Positions 7,105-15,900 of a DNA stretch of 24,837 bases are shown here, piece by piece. The stretch is from JANNSX01 sp031403155. GTDB taxonomy: Bacteria; Pseudomonadota; Alphaproteobacteria; Rhizobiales; Hyphomicrobiaceae. Where the stretch lies: positions 1 to 24,837 of the forward strand of contig JANNSX010000127.1 of the NCBI GenBank assembly GCA_031403155.1, in the 5' to 3' direction. The translations under genes and the position numbers were made by a program. The notes under the pieces were generated by a model. The model searched no databases. It had not been told where the DNA came from and saw only the letters and a program-made list of their open reading frames with translations. Each line of letters begins with the position of its first letter. Within the stretch, counting starts at the first letter, position 1.

Positions 7105-7599
7105 TTACTCTGAAACCGGCTCGTCGGCGAAGGGCGGAACGACGTAGCGGGGGATATTGTGCTCGGCGATCCGGCTTTCGCTGCGGACCTTGCCCTGAAC
7201 CGAGATCCCGGCCTGATGCACCGTATCGGGCGAGCCCGAGACCAGCGGATGCCACCAGAGCAGGGGGTTGCCCTCCGCCAGCCGCACATAGGCGCAGGTT
7301 TTGGGCAGCCATTTGAGGGTGGGCACGGTCTCCGGCGTAAGCACGACACAATCGTGCACTTTGGTGTGCCGGTTCGCGTAATCCTTGCAGCGGCATTGGC
7401 CGATGTCGAGGAGCTTGCAGGCAAGGCGCGTCTGATGGATTTCCCCGGTATCCTCGTCCTCAAGCTTCACCGTGCAGCAGCGGCCGCAGCCATCGCACAG
7501 GCTCTCCCACTCGGCCTCCGACATTTCGGTGAGCGGTGTGGTTTCCCAGAATGGCGCTTTGGGTCCCGGCAATGCTAGAAGTCCTCGACGCGGAATCAT
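7105..7599 (-). CDS. ycgN: YcgN/UPF0260-family cysteine cluster protein
   Basis: A 164-residue cytoplasmic protein of the UPF0260/YcgN family, also described as a CxxCxxCC-type zinc/iron-chelating protein. Family hallmarks seen are FWETTPLTEMSEAEWESLCD, the cluster CDGCGRCC (Cys35, 38, 41, 42), LACKLLDIGQCRCKDY (Cys61, 69, 71), DCVVLTPETVPTLKWLP and TCAYVRLAEGNPLLWWHPL. The conserved Cys residues suggest metal or Fe-S binding; the biochemical role is not known. Length is close to the family norm. ATG 7599 follows GAGGAGG at 7603-7609 on the minus strand with only 3 nt spacing. That site overlaps the outer arm of the 166-bp twin-hairpin element, so the repeat forms part of the 5' untranslated region. 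Confidence 0.95.
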   Translation of the reverse strand: MIPRRGLLALPGPKAPFWETTPLTEMSEAEWESLCDGCGRCCTVKLEDEDTGEIHQTRLACKLLDIGQCRCKDYANRHTKVHDCVVLTPETVPTLKWLPKTCAYVRLAEGNPLLWWHPLVSGSPDTVHQAGISVQGKVRSESRIAEHNIPRYVVPPFADEPVSE

Positions 7600-7602
7600 C
7601 CG

Positions 7603-7609
7603 CCTCCTC
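7603..7609 (-). promoter_or_regulatory. ycgN ribosome binding site overlapping hairpin arm
   Basis: GAGGAGG lies 3 nt upstream of the ycgN ATG on the minus strand. Positions 7606-7609 are also part of the outer stem of the twin-hairpin repeat (7606-7615 paired with 7674-7683), so folding of that stem could partly hide the site. Confidence 0.6.
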
Positions 7610-7771
7610 GTGTCCCGATCGCGAAGCTCGCTGGATGCGGCAGCGGGCTGTGTTCGAGCTTCGCGATCGATAAGGACACGAGGCGAGTCGATAGTCTAGT
7701 GTGGCGCTATGTTCGGAAGTCCGCTTGTTGAGCAAGCTGAAACGACAAAGCGGACTTCCGAACCGCCACAC
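7606..7771. repeat. 166-bp twin-hairpin element, copy 1
   Basis: Hairpin a: outer stem CCTCGTGTCC (7606-7615) with GGACACGAGG (7674-7683), and inner stem GATCGCGAAGCTCG (7617-7630) with CGAGCTTCGCGATC (7655-7668), both perfect. Hairpin b: outer stem GTGTGGCG (7699-7706) with CGCCACAC (7764-7771), and inner stem GTTCGGAAGTCCGC (7711-7724) with GCGGACTTCCGAAC (7750-7763), both perfect. The linker contains CGAGTCGATAG. A second copy in opposite orientation lies at 17848-18013 with the same length, the same architecture and compensatory stem changes. It fills much of the divergent gap between ycgN and the penicillin-binding protein gene. Confidence 0.92.
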
Positions 7772-7858
7772 GTGGGCGAGCCGATCACTGAGCACGAATG
7801 GCGGCGCGCCTCAAGCGCCACCGGCCATTCCGGCGGCGACTGAGGAAGAGCCCGAACC

Positions 7859-10072
7859 TTGAGCGACTGGCTGTTCAATCGCGGCGGGGCTAAGCGCCTC
7901 ATCGACTGGCTCGATCTCGATTCGAGGCTCGATGCCGGCCTGTTCTCGCTTTACGAGGAGTTCAAGGTCCGCTGGAACGCGGCCTCCGCCTTTTTCGGCC
8001 GCTTCCGCCTGACCGGTTTCCGCCGCGTCATCAACGAGATCGCCTCCGAGCTGACCACCATGGGCCTCGGCGGCGCGGCCGTCATGCTGATCCTGGCGCA
8101 GCCCTCCTTCGAGGCGGTCCAGGATGAGAACTGGCTCTCCGACGGCTACATCTCCGTCACCGTCCTCGATCGCAACGGCAATGAAATCGGCAAGCGCGGC
8201 ATCAACCGTTCCGATGCCGTGCCGCTCGAGGAAATTCCTGATGTCATGATCAAGGCGCTGCTGGCGACCGAGGATCGCCGCTTTTTCGAGCACTGGGGCA
8301 TCGACGTGTTCGGCACGCTGCGCGCGCTCACCGAGAACTTGCGCGCCAACGACGTCGTGCAAGGCGGCTCCTCGATCACCCAGCAGCTTGCGAAGAACCT
8401 GTTCCTGACCTCCGAGCGCTCGCTCGCGCGCAAGGTCAAGGAGGCCTTCCTCGCCGTCTGGCTCGAGACGCATCTGACGAAGCGCGAAATTCTCAAGCTC
8501 TATTTCGATCGCGCCTACATGGGCGGCGGCGCCTTCGGCTTCGAGTCGGCGGCGCAGTTCTATTTCGGCAAATCGATTCGCGATGTCACGCTCGCCGAGG
8601 CCGCGCTCCTCTCGGGCCTGCCCAAGGCGCCGACGAAGTACGCGCCCCACATCAACCTCGCCGCCGCCCGCGCCCGCGCCGATGAGGTGCTGACGAACAT
8701 GGTGCAGGCGGGTTTTATGACCGAAGGTCAGGTGCACGGCGCCCGCCTCAATCCGGCCCAGCCGATCCAGACCGGCCTCGCCAATAGCCCCGACTGGTTC
8801 CTCGACTGGGCCTACGAGGAGGCAAAGCGGATTCTGGAAGGGCAGAAGGATCAAGTGTTCACCGCCCGCACCACCGTCGACCTCGACATGCAGCGTGTCG
8901 CCGATCAGACGATCATCTCGACCATTGCCGAGAACGGACGGTCCAAGCGCGTCAAGCAGGGCGCCCTCGTCGCGATGGAGCTCGACGGCGCGGTGCGTGC
9001 GCTCGTCGGCGGCGTCGACTATGGCGAGAGCCAGTTTAACCGGGCGACGCAGGGCCGCCGCCAGGCTGGCTCCACCTTCAAGCCCTACGTCTATCTGACC
9101 GCGCTCGAGAACGGCTGGAAGCCAACGAAGACGATGCGCGACACCTCGCCCTTCTGCAAGCCGAACCACTATGTCACGAATTTCAGTGGCGGCGCCTCGG
9201 GCCGCGCCTTCCAGCTTATCGAAGCGCTGGCGAAATCGACGAACACCATCGCCGTCCGCCTCTCGCACGAGGTCGGCATCAAGAAGGTCGCCGAGGTCGG
9301 CAAGCGCCTCGGCCTCTCGAAGGTCGACGTCAGCTGCACCATGGCGCTCGGAACCACCGACGTGACGCCGCTGGAGCACACGGGTGCCTATACGGTCTTC
9401 GCCAATGGCGGCAAGGCGGTGAGACCCTACGCCATCACCGAGATCCAGAACACGCGCGGCGAGATTATTTATTCGCGCGACAAGTCGGAGCCGGCGCCGC
9501 GCCAGATTTTCGACGTCGAGGTGATCGCGGATCTGAACTCGATGTTGCGCCAGGTCGTCGAGGCGGGTACCGCGCGGGCGGCCGAGCTCGATTTCACCTA
9601 TGTCGCCGGCAAGACCGGAACCACCTCCTCCTTCAAGGACGCCTGGTTCCTCGGCTATTCGGGCAAGTACGTCACCGGCATCTGGTTCGGCAACGACGAC
9701 TCGACGCCGATGAACGAGGTGACCGGCGGCCGGCTGGTGGCGCCCGCCTGGAAAACCTTCATGACGGCGATCCACACCAACATCGCCGACATCGCGCCGA
9801 TCCCAGGCGTGCCGGTGCATCCCGTGCAGCAGGCTGAAATGGATCGGGTTGCCGCCCTCAAGGCGGCCCAGCCTCCGGAGGAAATCACGAAGGCGGGGAG
9901 CGTTCCGGAGCGCACACTCAACGTCCTCAAGGATCTGGTGTCGAGCTTGCGCAAGGCCGCGGGCCAGCCGGCGGATACCGGCGATGCCGGCACGAGCGAT
10001 GCGCCAGAGCAGCAGGGCAATCTCGAGAGCGATGGCGCAACCGATTTGGCGAGCGCGGGGGCGGCGCCATGA
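7859..10072 (+). CDS. class A penicillin-binding protein (PBP1A-type transglycosylase/transpeptidase)
   Basis: A 737-residue bifunctional peptidoglycan synthase. A cytoplasmic N-terminus of about 65 residues precedes one membrane segment (about 68-84). The GT51 glycosyltransferase follows, with ALLATEDRRFFEHWGID (catalytic Glu138) and QGGSSITQQLAKN (169-180). The transpeptidase has SxxK at Ser405-Lys408 (AGSTFKPYVY), SxN at 460-462 (STN) and KTG at 585-587 (AGKTGTTSSFKDAWF). All catalytic motifs are present. The start is the TTG at 7859, the first possible start after an in-frame stop near 7841, with AGGAAGAG a few nt upstream. A disordered Ala/Gly/Asp-rich tail ends the protein. Its stop overlaps the start of the DUF1214 gene by 4 bp, so the two are translationally coupled. 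A very long open frame on the opposite strand is a GC-driven shadow. Confidence 0.97.
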   Translation: MSDWLFNRGGAKRLIDWLDLDSRLDAGLFSLYEEFKVRWNAASAFFGRFRLTGFRRVINEIASELTTMGLGGAAVMLILAQPSFEAVQDENWLSDGYISVTVLDRNGNEIGKRGINRSDAVPLEEIPDVMIKALLATEDRRFFEHWGIDVFGTLRALTENLRANDVVQGGSSITQQLAKNLFLTSERSLARKVKEAFLAVWLETHLTKREILKLYFDRAYMGGGAFGFESAAQFYFGKSIRDVTLAEAALLSGLPKAPTKYAPHINLAAARARADEVLTNMVQAGFMTEGQVHGARLNPAQPIQTGLANSPDWFLDWAYEEAKRILEGQKDQVFTARTTVDLDMQRVADQTIISTIAENGRSKRVKQGALVAMELDGAVRALVGGVDYGESQFNRATQGRRQAGSTFKPYVYLTALENGWKPTKTMRDTSPFCKPNHYVTNFSGGASGRAFQLIEALAKSTNTIAVRLSHEVGIKKVAEVGKRLGLSKVDVSCTMALGTTDVTPLEHTGAYTVFANGGKAVRPYAITEIQNTRGEIIYSRDKSEPAPRQIFDVEVIADLNSMLRQVVEAGTARAAELDFTYVAGKTGTTSSFKDAWFLGYSGKYVTGIWFGNDDSTPMNEVTGGRLVAPAWKTFMTAIHTNIADIAPIPGVPVHPVQQAEMDRVAALKAAQPPEEITKAGSVPERTLNVLKDLVSSLRKAAGQPADTGDAGTSDAPEQQGNLESDGATDLASAGAAP

Positions 10073-10752
10073 GTATCGGCACCGTTCCCAGCCGCCGGCC
10101 GCGCTTCCGCATCCGCAACGCGCTGCACGTCTTCGAAGGCCTCGCCTTCCGCGCGGCACGGCGCTGGATCGCGCGGCTCATCCGGGTGCTGGCGCGGCTC
10201 GGACTGTTTCTCGGCACGGCTCTGCTTACGGGGCTGGGCTCGGCCTACTACGTCATGGACAAGGGCAATAGCCTGATGGTGGTGCGCAGCGGGCCCTGGT
10301 CGCTGTGGACCTTAGCGGGCCGGCCCGACGCCGATCCTTACACGCGGGCGCATTTCACGAGGCTTGGCGCACTGCCGCTTGGCGCGCCGAGCGCCCACTA
10401 CTTCACGGCGACGACAGACGCCGGCGGCTCCCTGCTCTACGGCGATTGCGAGTACGAGATCTCGGGTCAGGGTCCGCAAGCCCAATGGTGGAGCCTCGCC
10501 CTCTACGATCATCGTGGCGCGCTCAACGAGAACGATTTCGACCGCTACGCGATCTCGAGCCCGGCCGTGCTACGCGATACGGCCGGCAACATCGTCATCC
10601 GCATTGCGAGCGACGTCCGCTCGGGCAACTGGCTGCCGACGGGAGACGAGGGCGGGTTCCGCCTGGTGCTGCGCGCTTATCAGCCCGCCGCCGACAAGGA
10701 CGGCATCTCGACGCCCGGCTTCGGCGAGATCACGAGGCTCGGCTGCCGATGA
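10069..10752 (+). CDS. DUF1214 domain-containing membrane-anchored protein
   Basis: A 227-residue protein with a basic cytoplasmic N-terminus, one membrane segment (about residues 42-62, LGLFLGTALLTGLGSAYYV) and an extracytoplasmic DUF1214 beta-domain. Domain features seen are GSLLYGDCEYEISGQGP, WWSLALYDHRGALNEND and VIRIASDVRSGNWLPTG. The function of DUF1214 is not established; it often occurs with DUF1254, and a DUF1254-like protein follows here at 11150. The ATGA overlap with the penicillin-binding protein gene makes cotranslation likely, which hints at an envelope role. The two paired DUF genes are separated by a 397-bp repeat-bearing gap instead of being adjacent. Confidence 0.92.
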   Translation: MSIGTVPSRRPRFRIRNALHVFEGLAFRAARRWIARLIRVLARLGLFLGTALLTGLGSAYYVMDKGNSLMVVRSGPWSLWTLAGRPDADPYTRAHFTRLGALPLGAPSAHYFTATTDAGGSLLYGDCEYEISGQGPQAQWWSLALYDHRGALNENDFDRYAISSPAVLRDTAGNIVIRIASDVRSGNWLPTGDEGGFRLVLRAYQPAADKDGISTPGFGEITRLGCR

Positions 10753-10777
10753 GCGAGATATCGCGAGCGCAGACGAC

Positions 10778-10985
10778 CACCCCCCACCCCAACCCTCCCC
10801 ACGAGGGGGAGGGGGAGCAAACGCGGTGCGTCCCTTACGATAACTGCCGGCGAGCCATTGGTTTGGGATTCGGGCCGCCCGCAAGTGTTCGCATCTGGGT
10901 CTGCTCAACCGGTGCATCAAATGTTGAGAGCAATCCAACACCCACGTCCCCTCCCCCTCGTGGGGAGGGACAGGGTGGGGGGTGT
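10778..10985. repeat. BIME-like pair of inverted G/C-tract palindromes
   Basis: The copy at 10778-10816 reads ACCCCCCACCCCAACCCTCC and on through CCACGAGGGGGAGGGGG. The copy at about 10940-10985 is its inverse: GTCCCCTCCCCCTCGTGGGG, then AGGGACAGGGTGGGGGGTG. Each copy folds on itself through CCTCCCC(A)CGAGGGG-type arms, and the two can also pair with each other across about 130 bp. They fill the 10753-11149 gap between the DUF1214 and DUF1254 genes, in which I see no gene. The type is similar to, but not the same as, the pair at 6687-6892. Confidence 0.82.
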
Positions 10986-11149
10986 CAGCGTCTGATGGGC
11001 ACAACGTTCGAGCGGAGCCTCCGAGCAGGGCGAGCTGAGCGCCACGCGAAGCCCGCCACCACGAGCGCTATGTATGGGATGGCGAGTTTTGCATTCTCTC
11101 AGCCCGCCCTACATGGTCCGGCATTCGCCGCGCCCGAGCGAAGCTGCCG

Positions 11150-11728
11150 ATGAAACGCTTCCTCCTCTCGCGGCAGAGTCTGTACTGGGTCGTGGCCGGC
11201 CTGCTGCTCGGCGGTATCGTGCACATCCTCGTCGTGCTGGGGGCGCCGGCGACCACCGACGAGACGGCCATGGCGAAAATCGCCGGCGCCGCCGAGGTCA
11301 ATGTCGCTACCGTGCTGCCCCCGGCGCGGCCGGGCAGCCAGCTCTTCCCCTACATGGCGCCGGACGTGCGCTACGTGCTCTGCCGTTACGATATCAGCAA
11401 GGATCCGGTGGCGGTCAGGACGCCCATGCTCGAGCCGACCTGGTCGATCGCGCTCTACGATCCGCAGGGCGAGAACTTCTACACGATCACGGGAAGCGAT
11501 CTGCAGCGGCGCGAGGCCGAGCTGATCCTCGCCCCGTCCGAGGATGGCACCTCGGCGCTCCCCTTCGGCAGCGACGCGCCGACGACCGCGATCACGGTGA
11601 GCGTGCCGGAGCGCACGGGCCTCCTCGTCATCCGCGCGCCCGAGGGATTGGCGGGCCGCGCCCGCGAGATCGAGCAGGCGCTGGCGCAGGTGACGTGCGG
11701 CGTGAAGGCGAGTTTGAGGGGGAGTTAG
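11150..11728 (+). CDS. DUF1254-family membrane-anchored protein
   Basis: A 192-residue protein with an N-terminal membrane anchor (about residues 11-31, LYWVVAGLLLGGIVHILVVL) and an extracytoplasmic domain. PDVRYVLCRYDISKDPVAV, TWSIALYDPQGENFYTI and a late GLLVIRAPEGLAGR fit the DUF1254-type module that pairs with DUF1214 in alphaproteobacteria. The domain is shorter than the full-length DUF1254 proteins and the function is unknown. The start is ATG 11150 (MKRFLLSRQS). The stop codon TAG is the first three bases of a five-copy heptanucleotide tandem repeat. It follows the DUF1214 gene on the same strand and converges on the enoyl-CoA hydratase gene. Confidence 0.88.
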   Translation: MKRFLLSRQSLYWVVAGLLLGGIVHILVVLGAPATTDETAMAKIAGAAEVNVATVLPPARPGSQLFPYMAPDVRYVLCRYDISKDPVAVRTPMLEPTWSIALYDPQGENFYTITGSDLQRREAELILAPSEDGTSALPFGSDAPTTAITVSVPERTGLLVIRAPEGLAGRAREIEQALAQVTCGVKASLRGS

Positions 11729-11760
11729 TGAGTAGTGAGTAGTGAGTAGTGAGTAGTGAG
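11726..11760. repeat. heptanucleotide tandem repeat, five perfect copies of TAGTGAG
   Basis: TAGTGAG is repeated five times without error from 11726 to 11760. The first copy supplies the stop codon of the DUF1254 gene. Downstream, 11781-11800 carries CTCAC-rich sequence (ACAACTCACAACTCACTCAC) that can pair with the repeat, so the tract could form a hairpin between the two convergent genes. Copy number could vary by slippage without changing either protein. Confidence 0.9.
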
Positions 11761-11796
11761 CGGAACTCGTCGGACGAGTCACAACTCACAACTCAC

Positions 11797-12570
11797 TCAC
11801 TTATGAATAAAACTCGGCTTCCGCTTCTCGACGAAGGCGGCCATGCCTTCCTTCTGGTCGTCGGTGGCGAACATCGCGTGGAACAGGCGCCGCTCGAACT
11901 TGACGCCTTCCGCAAGCGTCGTCTCGTAGGCGCGGTTGACCGACTCCTTCGTCATCATGACGATCGGCAGCGACATGCTGGCGATCTTCTCGGCGACCTT
12001 CACGGCCTCGCCCACCAGCTCGGCGACGGGCACGATCCGCGAGACGAGGCCCGAACGCTCCGCCTCGTCGGCCTTCATGCGGCGGCCCGTGAGGCACATC
12101 TCCATCGCCTTCGCCTTGCCGACGAAGCGGGTCAAGCGCTGCGTGCCGCCCGCGCCCGGCATGACGCCGAGCAGAATTTCCGGCTGCCCGAACTCGGCAT
12201 TGTCGGCGGCGATGATGATGTCGGCCATCATGGCGAGCTCTGCTCCCCCGCCGAGCGCGAAGCCCGCGACCGCCGCGATGACGGGCTTGCGGCACCGCGT
12301 CACCCGCTCCCAGGAGCCGATGAAGTCCTCCTTGTAGGCCTGCATGAAGGTTTTCGCCTGCATCTCCTTGATGTCGGCGCCGGCGGCGAACGCCTTCTCC
12401 GATCCGGTGATGACGATGGCGCCGATGGCGTCGTCCGCCTCGAAGGCATCGAGCGCGCGTCCCATCTCAGCCACGAGCTGGGCGTTCAACGCGTTCAGCG
12501 CCTGCGGCCGATTGAGCGTGATCAGCCCGACTTTGCCGCGCGTCTCGACCAGGATGGTCTCATAGGTCAT
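11797..12570 (-). CDS. enoyl-CoA hydratase (crotonase family)
   Basis: A 257-residue crotonase-fold enzyme that hydrates trans-2-enoyl-CoA to 3-hydroxyacyl-CoA in fatty-acid or related acyl-CoA breakdown. The oxyanion-hole segment AFAAGADIKEM (59-70) and ALGGGAELAMMADI (105-118) are present. Both catalytic glutamates are kept: Glu111 in GGAELAM and Glu131 in GQPEILLGVMPGAGGTQRL. The 20-residue spacing matches Glu144/Glu164 of the rat mitochondrial enzyme. Length is normal for a stand-alone, short-chain-type hydratase. The exact chain-length preference cannot be told. ATG 12570 begins MTYETILVETRG, and a GAGGAACTC-type site lies just upstream. It stands alone on the minus strand between the DUF1254 gene (convergent) and the metal-efflux operon (same strand, 330 bp away). 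Confidence 0.96.
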   Translation of the reverse strand: MTYETILVETRGKVGLITLNRPQALNALNAQLVAEMGRALDAFEADDAIGAIVITGSEKAFAAGADIKEMQAKTFMQAYKEDFIGSWERVTRCRKPVIAAVAGFALGGGAELAMMADIIIAADNAEFGQPEILLGVMPGAGGTQRLTRFVGKAKAMEMCLTGRRMKADEAERSGLVSRIVPVAELVGEAVKVAEKIASMSLPIVMMTKESVNRAYETTLAEGVKFERRLFHAMFATDDQKEGMAAFVEKRKPSFIHK

Positions 12571-12675
12571 CGGAGTTCCTCGACTCTATTGTGCATTGCA
12601 GCAAAATAGGCGGAGGGCGAGTGGAGAGCAAGGCGGGGTGGTCGAGGTGACGCGGGGTGAGATTCCGACAATCCG

Positions 12676-12878
12676 GCAACAATCGTGCGCTGCCGCGCCC
12701 CAGCGACACTCGATTGTTGCGCGACCAATTGTACCAACTTTCATGGGTACTGACCCATGAAGGTTGGTATCGGCGCGTGGCGGCCGGCTCTCGGAACGAG
12801 AGTCGCCTCGCGCAAACAAGAGAGAATACCAGCCTGCGCTCCGCCGCTGGTGAGTCGAGGTCTGCGCAGGCTGGTATT
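12676..12878. repeat. three successive stem-loops in a 330-bp intergenic gap
   Basis: (1) GCAACAATCG (12676-12685) pairs with CGATTGTTGC (12711-12720). (2) ACCAACTTTCATGGGT (12733-12748) pairs with ACCCATGAAGGTTGGT (12753-12768), with a 4-nt loop and one G-T position. (3) AATACCAGCCTGCGC (12825-12839) pairs perfectly with GCGCAGGCTGGTATT (12864-12878). The gap 12571-12900 lies between the end of the cusA-like gene and the start of the enoyl-CoA hydratase gene, both minus strand. No gene is evident. Stem 3 could end cusBA transcripts, but there is no T-run on the minus strand, so an intrinsic terminator is not supported. Confidence 0.85.
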
Positions 12879-12900
12879 ATCCCCAACTGGCGAGGCGCCA

Positions 12901-15900
12901 CTACGATCGTGCCCCCCCCTTAACCAGAGCATAGATCGCCGGAATGACCACGAGGGTCAGCACGGTCGAGGACACCATGCCGCCGATCATGGGTACGGCG
13001 ATGCGTTGCATCAGCTCGGAGCCCGCTCCCGTCTGCCATAGAATCGGCAACAGGCCGGCCATGATGGCGACGACGGTCATCATCTTGGGTCGCACACGCT
13101 CAACCGCGCCGTCCATGACGGCGGCCTCGATATCGGTGATCGTGAGCTCGCGTTGCTCCCGGCGGGCGAGTTCGCGCCGATGCTCGAGGGCGTGGTCGAG
13201 ATAGATCAGCATGATGACGCCGGTTTCGGCGGCGACGCCCGCAAGCGCGATGAAACCGACCGCCACGGCGACCGACAGGTTGAAGTCGAGCCACCAAATC
13301 AGCCAGAGGCCGCCAACCAGCGCAAAGGGCAGCGACAGCATGACGATCAGAGATTCGGCGAGGCGGCCGAAGTTCAGGTAGAGCAACAGGAAGATGATCA
13401 GCAGGGTCAGCGGCACTACGAGCGTCAGCCGTTGCTTCGCCCGCTCGTAGAATTCGAACTGGCCGCTCCACGTCACATAGGTGCCGGGAGGCAGCTTGAC
13501 GCCTTCGGCCACGGCGCGACGGGCATCCTCGACGTAGCCGACCAGATCGCGATCGCGGACGTCGACGAAGATGTAAGCGGCGAGCTGGGCATCCTCGGTG
13601 CGAATGCTGGCGGGGCCTGTCGTGAGGCGGACGTTGGCGACCTCGCCGAGCGGAATGGAGGCTCCGTTCGCCAGCGGCACCAGGACCTCACGGGCGATGG
13701 CGTCCGGATCGCTGCGGATCTCGCGCGGGTAACGCATGCTGACCGAGTAGCGCTCGCGGCCCTCGACGGTGGTTGTGATCGGCTCGGCACCGAGCGCATT
13801 GGCGACGACCTCCTGCACCTCGGCCACCATCAGGCCGTAGCGCGCCAGCCGGGCCCGGTCCGGCTCGACATCGAGGTAGTAGCCGCCGATGATGCGCTCG
13901 GCGAAAGCGCTCGCCGTGCCGGGCACGGTGCGCAGCACCGCCTCGATCTGGCGGGCGATGCCCTCCATCTCTTTCAGGTCCTTGCCGAACACCTTGACGC
14001 CGACGGGTGTGCGGATGCCGGTCGACAGCATGTCGATCCGGGCCTTGATCGGCATGGTCCAGGCGTTTGATACGCCCGGAAATTGTAACGATTTATCCAT
14101 CTCGGCGATCAGTGAATCGATGGTGACGCCAGGGCGCCACTCGTCTTCCGGCTTCAGGTTGATGATGGTCTCGGTCATCTCGACCGGCGCGGGGTCGGTC
14201 GCGGTTGCTGCTCGACCGGCCTTGCCCCAAACCGAGGCCACTTCCGGAAACGTCTTGATGATCTTGTTCTGGGTCTGCAGAATCTCGGCTGCCTTCGTCA
14301 CCGAGAGGCCCGGCAACGTCACCGGCATGTAGAAGAGCGTCCCTTCATTCAGTGTCGGCATGAACTCCGAGCCGAGTTGGCGGGCCGGCCAGAGGCTCAG
14401 CGCCAGCGCCACGACAGCGAGCGAAATGGTCAACCACTTGGCTCTGAGGACAGCCCGGATGATCGGCCGGTAGAGCCCGATGAGCAGGCGGTTCAGCGGG
14501 TTCTTCTGCTCGGGGATGATGCGACCTCTGACGAATATGACCATCAGGGCGGGCACGACCGTGACCGAGAGGAACGCCGCCGCCGCCATGGCAAATGTCT
14601 TGGTGAAGGCGAGCGGGTGGAATAGCCGCCCCTCCTGAGCCTCGAGCGCGAAGATCGGCAGGAACGAGACGGTGATGATGAGCAGCGAGAAGAACAGCGC
14701 TGGTCCGATCTCGGTCGCTGCCTCGATCAGGATTTCCGTCCGTGGCTTGTCCGGCGGCGCCCGCTCCAGGTGCTTGTGCGCGTTCTCGATCATGACAATG
14801 GCCGCATCGACCATGGCGCCGATGGCGATGGCGATGCCGCCGAGGCTCATGATGTTCGACGAGAGTCCGAGCGCGTGCATGCAGATGTAGGCGATGAGGA
14901 GCCCGAGCGGCAGCGTGACGATGGCGACGAACGCGCTCCTGACGTGCATCAGGAAAACGATGCACACGAGCGCGACGATGATGCTCTCCTCGATGAGCGT
15001 ACGCTGCAAAGTCTCGATCGCCCGGTGGATCAGATCCGAGCGATCGTAGACGGGAATAATCTCGGTGCCCTTGGGCAGGCTGGCGCTCACCTCGGCAATG
15101 CGGGCTTTGACGTTCTCGATGACGTCGAGGGAGTTGGCGCCGAAGCGCTGCACGGCGATGCCGCTCGCGACCTCCCCCTCGCCGTTCAGCTCGGCGATGC
15201 CTCGCCGCTCGTCGGGGACCAGCTCGACGCGGGCGACGTCGCGGATGAGAACGGGCGTTCCGGCCTCGACCTTGAGCACGATCTGCTCGATGTCGCCGAC
15301 ACCGGTGATGAGGCCACGTCCGCGCACGGCGAACTCCGTCTCGGCCAGCTCGATGACCCGGCCGCCGACATCCATGTTGCTCAATCGAATGGCCTCTCGC
15401 ACCTTGGAAAGCGGGATGCCGAAGCTCTTGAGCCGCCGCGGATCGACGATGACCGAGTACTGCTTGACGAAACCGCCGACGCTCGCGACCTCGGCTACTC
15501 CGTCGGCCTTGGCGATGGCATAGCGGACTTGCCAGTCCTGCGTGGTTCTGTGCTCCGCTAAGGTCCTGTTCGGTCCGGACACGACGTACTGATAGACCCA
15601 GCCGACGCCGGTCGCGTCGGGTCCAAGCGTCGGCGCCACGCCGCGCGGCAGGTTCCGGGTGGCCGCCGACAGATACTCGAGCACGCGGCTTCGCGCCCAG
15701 TAGATGTCGGTGCCGTCCTCGAAGATCACATAGACGAAGGACACGCCGAAGAAGGAGAACCCGCGCACGACATGCGAGCGTGGCACCGACAGCATCGCCG
15801 TCGACAGCGCATAAGTGACCTGGTCCTCGACCACCTGCGGCGCCTGCCCCGGATACTCGGTGTAGATGATGACCTGGGTATCGGAAAGATCGGGGATGGC

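Noticed and set aside
7811..10159. 782-codon open frame on the minus strand
   Set aside because: It is fully antisense to the penicillin-binding protein gene, which has all its catalytic motifs. The translation is Arg/Gly/Leu-rich without domain sense, a GC-rich codon shadow.
11749..12609. 286-codon plus-strand open frame
   Set aside because: Antisense to the well-supported enoyl-CoA hydratase and rich in His/Arg/Leu/Asp, as expected of a shadow frame.
12825..12878. Intrinsic terminator for the cusBA operon
   Set aside because: The stem is strong and perfect, but the loop is 24 nt and no T-run follows on the minus strand.
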